Shown: positions 61,073 through 64,000 of the stretch, in pieces | Position numbering within the stretch: position 1 is the first letter of the stretch | Layout: every line of letters starts with the position of its first letter | Assembly (NCBI RefSeq): GCF_016545825.1 | Contig: NC_052620.1 | Location: forward strand, 8,928,001 to 8,992,000 | DNA length: 64,000 nucleotides | Reading direction: 5' to 3' | Source of the DNA: Eucalyptus grandis | Taxonomy: Eukaryota > Streptophyta > Magnoliopsida > Myrtales > Myrtaceae | Position numbers and translations under genes: made by a program | The notes under the pieces: model-generated | Told to the model about the DNA's origin: nothing | The model's input: only the letters and a program-made list of their open reading frames with translations | Databases searched by the model: none

Positions 61073-61545
61073 TTACATGACTGCAGGGTAAAGAGTTCTC
61101 TCATGAATGGTACGATAACCAAAATAGTGAGAGGCATTCCATTGCTCACCCCATTGACCCCCATACACTGGTGAAATTTCTATCTTACCCCCGTCAAGAA
61201 CCACCCCTACACTGGGGCAGATTAGAGGCGAAGCAGCATCACAAGGTGAGAAGAGAGATAGAAATTTTCTTGCTCGCACTTGCATCAATCTTCGGGTGTC
61301 TTTATTGCATATGAACACTCGCGTTAATTTAAGTGCCTTAGAATGACAAAGAGCAATTCCCTTTCTATGCATTTGTATACTTGTACAACCCAAGTGAGTC
61401 TGTAATTTTTCCCTCACATTGAGACAAAGTAGAAGTTATTGCCATAGCCTAGAGCGCCAGCTGAAGATGAAGACTCAAGAGTCTAAATAATGGTGCTTCA
61501 ATTGAACTTGCCTAGATTAGTTCCTCAAGCAACAAAAATGAAAAA
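61073..61545 (-). other. E10 interior with a 114-codon minus-strand frame, uncertain
   Basis: The minus-strand frame 61073-61417 starts MREKLQTHLGCTSIQ and ends YRTIHERTLYPAVM. Cys, His and Gly are frequent but no family motif is recognised. The DNA has short repeats of a C-TACACT-GTG pattern (61050, 61150, 61208). It is probably non-coding. Confidence 0.3.
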
Positions 61546-61548
61546 CTA

Positions 61549-61668
61549 GGGGCATAAAAAGCAGTGTACCTGGTAAAAGCAAGGTCAAATGCCCATAAAT
61601 GAAAAGTTGGGATAAAAAATATGGCATAAAAAAGCAGTGTACTTGGTAAAAGCAAGGCCAATGCCCCC
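61549..61668. repeat. Two direct repeats of about 47 bp
   Basis: GGCATAAAAAGCAGTGTACC-TGGTAAAAGCAAGGTCAAATGCCC (61551-61594) recurs at 61623-61666 with few changes, 72 bases apart. It begins the repeat-rich 3' half of E10. Confidence 0.85.
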
Positions 61669-62440
61669 AGCCAAAAAAAAAAATCAGAGAAGTTGCTGTT
61701 ATGGTTCGATTGATAGAGCCTCATTCTGACAATGAGAAGAAAGACTGGTGACAAATGCCAAGGCAATCACCAGCTCTCACCCTTTTACACATGAGTCAAG
61801 CCTACATTGCGTCCCATTGTAAAAGTCTCTTCAGACTAGGGGCACTTCAATTAACGTAGGATTTCATGTGTACATAAGCATCGTTCGAAGAAGTACGAGC
61901 AAGATTACTCTATCTCTTTTCGCAAGATTCTTGACTTGCAAACCCGGAGATGATCGTGCGGCACTTCGTTCATAAGCCTTAACCTCGACGGTCCCATTTG
62001 ATGAGCTGTTGACCAAATCTTCATCACAATTTCAACAAAGACCTCTCACGTTGGTAAAGTCATACCACTTGCGAGAATACTCGGACCCCTATTGACATGA
62101 TGACAGTGAGATAGTGCGGTCCTTATAAATCCTGCATCAATGGTCAGGATAGCCTTTTCCATGAGAGTGAGTGAAAAAGTCATTTCAGACTGAAAGTCCC
62201 TCACCTGGCATGCTCAAGACATCTACATTCTAAATAAAGGTTGTCTTTCAAAATCTTCCCCAGTGGAACTCAGATGATGCAAAACTGACAAAATTGTCAT
62301 GCATGAATCCCATTTAAACTCATGAATTTACAGCATATACAATCTTGTGTGCATATTGTGCGAATAGTAGACATACTCTAAGAAATTAGAGATATTGCCA
62401 GGTAAACATATCCCTATCCCCATTTGTCTTAAAGTACCTA
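61669..62440. other. E10 interior, non-coding
   Basis: No open frame of note, no motif and no tandem structure seen. The sequence lies between the 47-bp repeats and the long repeat field. Confidence 0.5.
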
Positions 62441-62444
62441 CCTC

Positions 62445-62960
62445 TATCCAGGTACTCTCTTATTGACACTCAACCTATTTGAGTCGTCCTTTGAGTTTGG
62501 GTGCTTATTGCTATCTAGGTATCCCTATTGTCTTTGAGTACCGGCCACCGTTCAGATACTCCCTTTTCCCGACACTCAACCTATTCGAGTTGTCCCCAGA
62601 GTATTGATACTTGTGACTGACCAAGTATCCCTTTATCGTTGAATACCTACTACTGTCTAGGTATCCCCATATCATCAAGTACCCATCGTCATCCAGGTAC
62701 TCTCTTTTCATGACACTCAACTTGCCCGAGTTGTCTCCAAATAATAGCAGCTGTTCAAGCATTCCACTGCTTTATGTGCCTGCGCCTACCTAGGTATGCT
62801 TTCTTACACTTGGACCAGCTGAGTGGTCCTAGGTCATATCATTAAATACTTGTGTTCATTCAAGTATTCCAGTACTTTGTACACCTACGGCTACCCACGT
62901 GTTCCACCCCTTTTAAGTGCCTGCGGTAATCCAGGTAAGCCTCATACCACATTCAAGTTT
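62445..62960. repeat. Irregular tandem repeat, about 105-140 bp units
   Basis: Three main units start AGGTACTCTC(TT) and contain GACACTCAACCT-TTTGAGTTGTC followed by short TCTAGGTATCCC/TTGAGTACC segments (about 62452, 62555, 62696); weaker CCTAC-CAGGTA segments follow to 62940. Higher-order units seem to be built from an AGGTAC/AAGTACC element of 30-40 bp. Confidence 0.8.
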
Positions 62961-62965
62961 ATAAT

Positions 62966-63475
62966 ACTAGGACGTGAGAGACCTTCATGAATATCCCAGG
63001 TACGTCCTCGATATTCCAATTACTCGGAGGTGAGAGACCTTCATGCATATGCAAGGCACGTCCTCAATATTCCCAATTACCAAGAGGTGAGAGACCTTCA
63101 TGAATATCCAAGGTACGTCCTCGATATTCCAATTACCAGGAGGTGAGAGACCTTCATGAATATGCAAGGCACGTCCTCAATATTCTCAATCACCAGGAGG
63201 TGAGAGACCTTCATGAATATCCAAGGTACGTCCTCGATATTCCAATTACCAGGATGTGAGAGACCTTCATGAATATCGAAGGTACGTCCTCAATATTCCC
63301 AATTACCAGGAGGTGAGAGACCTTCATGAATATCCAAGGTACGTCCTCGATATTCCAACTACTAGGAGGTGAGAGACCTTCACGAATATGCGAGACCCAT
63401 CATCGATATTTCCACATATCAGGAGGTGAGAGACCTTCACGAATATCTCAGGTACGCCCTTGATTCCATCTACCA
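62966..63475. repeat. Tandem array, nine units of 55-58 bp
   Basis: Nine copies of GGAGGTGAGAGACCTTCATG-AATATCCAAGGTACGTCC-TCGATATTCCAATTACCA, starting near 62974, 63029, 63087, 63142, 63200, 63255, 63312, 63369 and 63426. Units alternate between two slightly different forms (GGTACGTCCTCGATATTCC and GGCACGTCCTCAATATTCCC), so the true repeat may be a dimer of about 113 bp. Confidence 0.93.
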
Positions 63476-63745
63476 AGAGTTAGTACTTATGATCATCCAG
63501 GTACCCCTTCGATACTTGTGAACTTCTAGGTATACTCCAAGAGTTTGTACTTGTGATTATCCAAGTACCCCTTCGATACCTGCGAATGTCTAGGTATCCT
63601 CCAAGAGTTCGTACTTGTGATAATTCAAGTACCCCTTCAATACTTGTAATCATCCAGGTACTCCTTCAACGCCTGCGATCATCCAAGTACTCTTTCGACA
63701 CCTGTAATCATCTAGGTACTCTTTCAAAATCCCTGTAAATGTCTA
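63476..63745. repeat. Tandem array of AAGTACCCCTTCGATAC-type units
   Basis: Units of about 63 bp (GTACTTGTGAT-ATCCAAGTACCCCTTCGATAC-TCTAGGTAT-CTCCAAGAGTT) repeat three times and then shorten to 33-35 bp units (CTG-GATCATCCAAGTACTC-TTCGACAC). It shares its AGGTAC core with the two arrays before it. Confidence 0.85.
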
Positions 63746-64000
63746 GGCACCCAACAAATCGATGCCCTGAGAAAGGTCAGCGCATCTCCCGAGAAAGGTC
63801 GAGTACCAACTGGTGTCCTCGACTGAGGTCAGACACCCCAAAAAAACAAGATGCCCTGAGAAAGGTCGGCGCATCTCCCGAGAAAGGTCGGATACCAACC
63901 GGTGTCCTTGACAGAGATCAGGCACCCCACAAATCGATGCTTTGAGAAAGGTCAGGGCATCCCCCGAGAAACGTCGGGTAAACCACTTATTGCTCCAATA
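63746..64000. repeat. Tandem array, 86-89 bp units, runs out of the window
   Basis: Nearly three units beginning near 63762, 63851 and 63937, each with ATGCCCTGAGAAAGGTC, GCATCTCCCGAGAAAGGTCG, TACCAAC-GGTGTCCT and AGGCACCCCA. Within each unit GAGAAAGGTC occurs twice. The array continues past 64000. Confidence 0.9.

Larger units (their letters stand above)
54241..64000 (+). mobile_element. E10: Ogre/Tat-like LTR element, 5' part, no pol seen
   Basis: LTR 54241-56040 (TGTTGACGCC to GGTCACGACA), primer-site-like sequence at 56041, a DUF7745-type ORF (56562-57861), a gag remnant (58099-59425), then 4.6 kb without RT or integrase motifs but with tandem arrays. Gene order and the extra ORF ahead of gag fit the Ogre/Tat lineage of Ty3/gypsy (family knowledge). 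The right end lies beyond the window. The absence of pol suggests a non-autonomous, deleted copy. Confidence 0.72.

Noticed and set aside
62966..63475. Regular repeat and spacing pattern resembling a CRISPR array.
   Set aside because: The whole 55-58 bp unit is conserved, so there are no unique spacers, and the context is a plant retroelement.

Overview
The window is nuclear DNA from a flowering plant, most likely a dicot. It has GT-AG introns, one plant-type malectin/LRR receptor kinase gene, and about 57 kb of nested LTR retrotransposons. The species cannot be told from sequence alone.

Layout. (1) Positions 1-4055 (+): the 3' part of a leucine-rich-repeat receptor-like kinase gene. Eleven exon segments join into one open frame of about 515 codons. 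The DFG motif of the kinase reads NFG, so it may be a pseudokinase. (2) 4056-6341: no recognisable gene. (3) 6342-53653: one old Ty3/gypsy chromovirus-like element (E1, minus strand) expanded to 47 kb by related elements. Inside it are E2 (two LTRs, plus strand, 6812-16231), single LTRs E3 (19134-25613), E4 (inside E3, 19413-22852), E5 (27572-30794), E6 (left end cut, 31880-35142), E8 (38259-41661, inside E7) and E9 (49221-52461), and E7, a divergent element (36455-47745). Perfect 5-bp target duplications support E3 (aaaat), E4 (gattc), E5 (actgt) and E9 (gctgg). The gag-pol genes of E1, E2 and E7 are all broken. (4) 53654-54240: a palindrome-rich inverted-repeat element. (5) 54241-64000: the 5' LTR and interior of a second type of element (E10, Ogre/Tat-like), with a DUF7745-type ORF and a gag remnant, then several tandem arrays and no visible pol.

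Main observation. The LTRs of the E1-E9 group are very long (about 3.0-3.65 kb) and carry what looks like their own small gene. Its parts are a GC-rich leader ending at a GTGAGT donor, a 1-2 kb AT-rich intron, a 16-18 nt micro-exon before GTAAG, a short intron, and a terminal exon with an ATG about 8 nt in. That exon encodes a roughly 107-140 residue protein with a shared core (WVD, then PHRF/Y, then A/S-W-F/Y) and often an acidic tail. Copies in E1, E5, E6, E7, E8 and E9 share the protein core while differing mainly at third codon positions, which suggests past selection on the protein. All copies here are damaged, and several LTRs (E2, E3, E4) have lost most of the ORF. The intron is also where each subfamily carries its own minisatellite. 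I do not recognise the protein.
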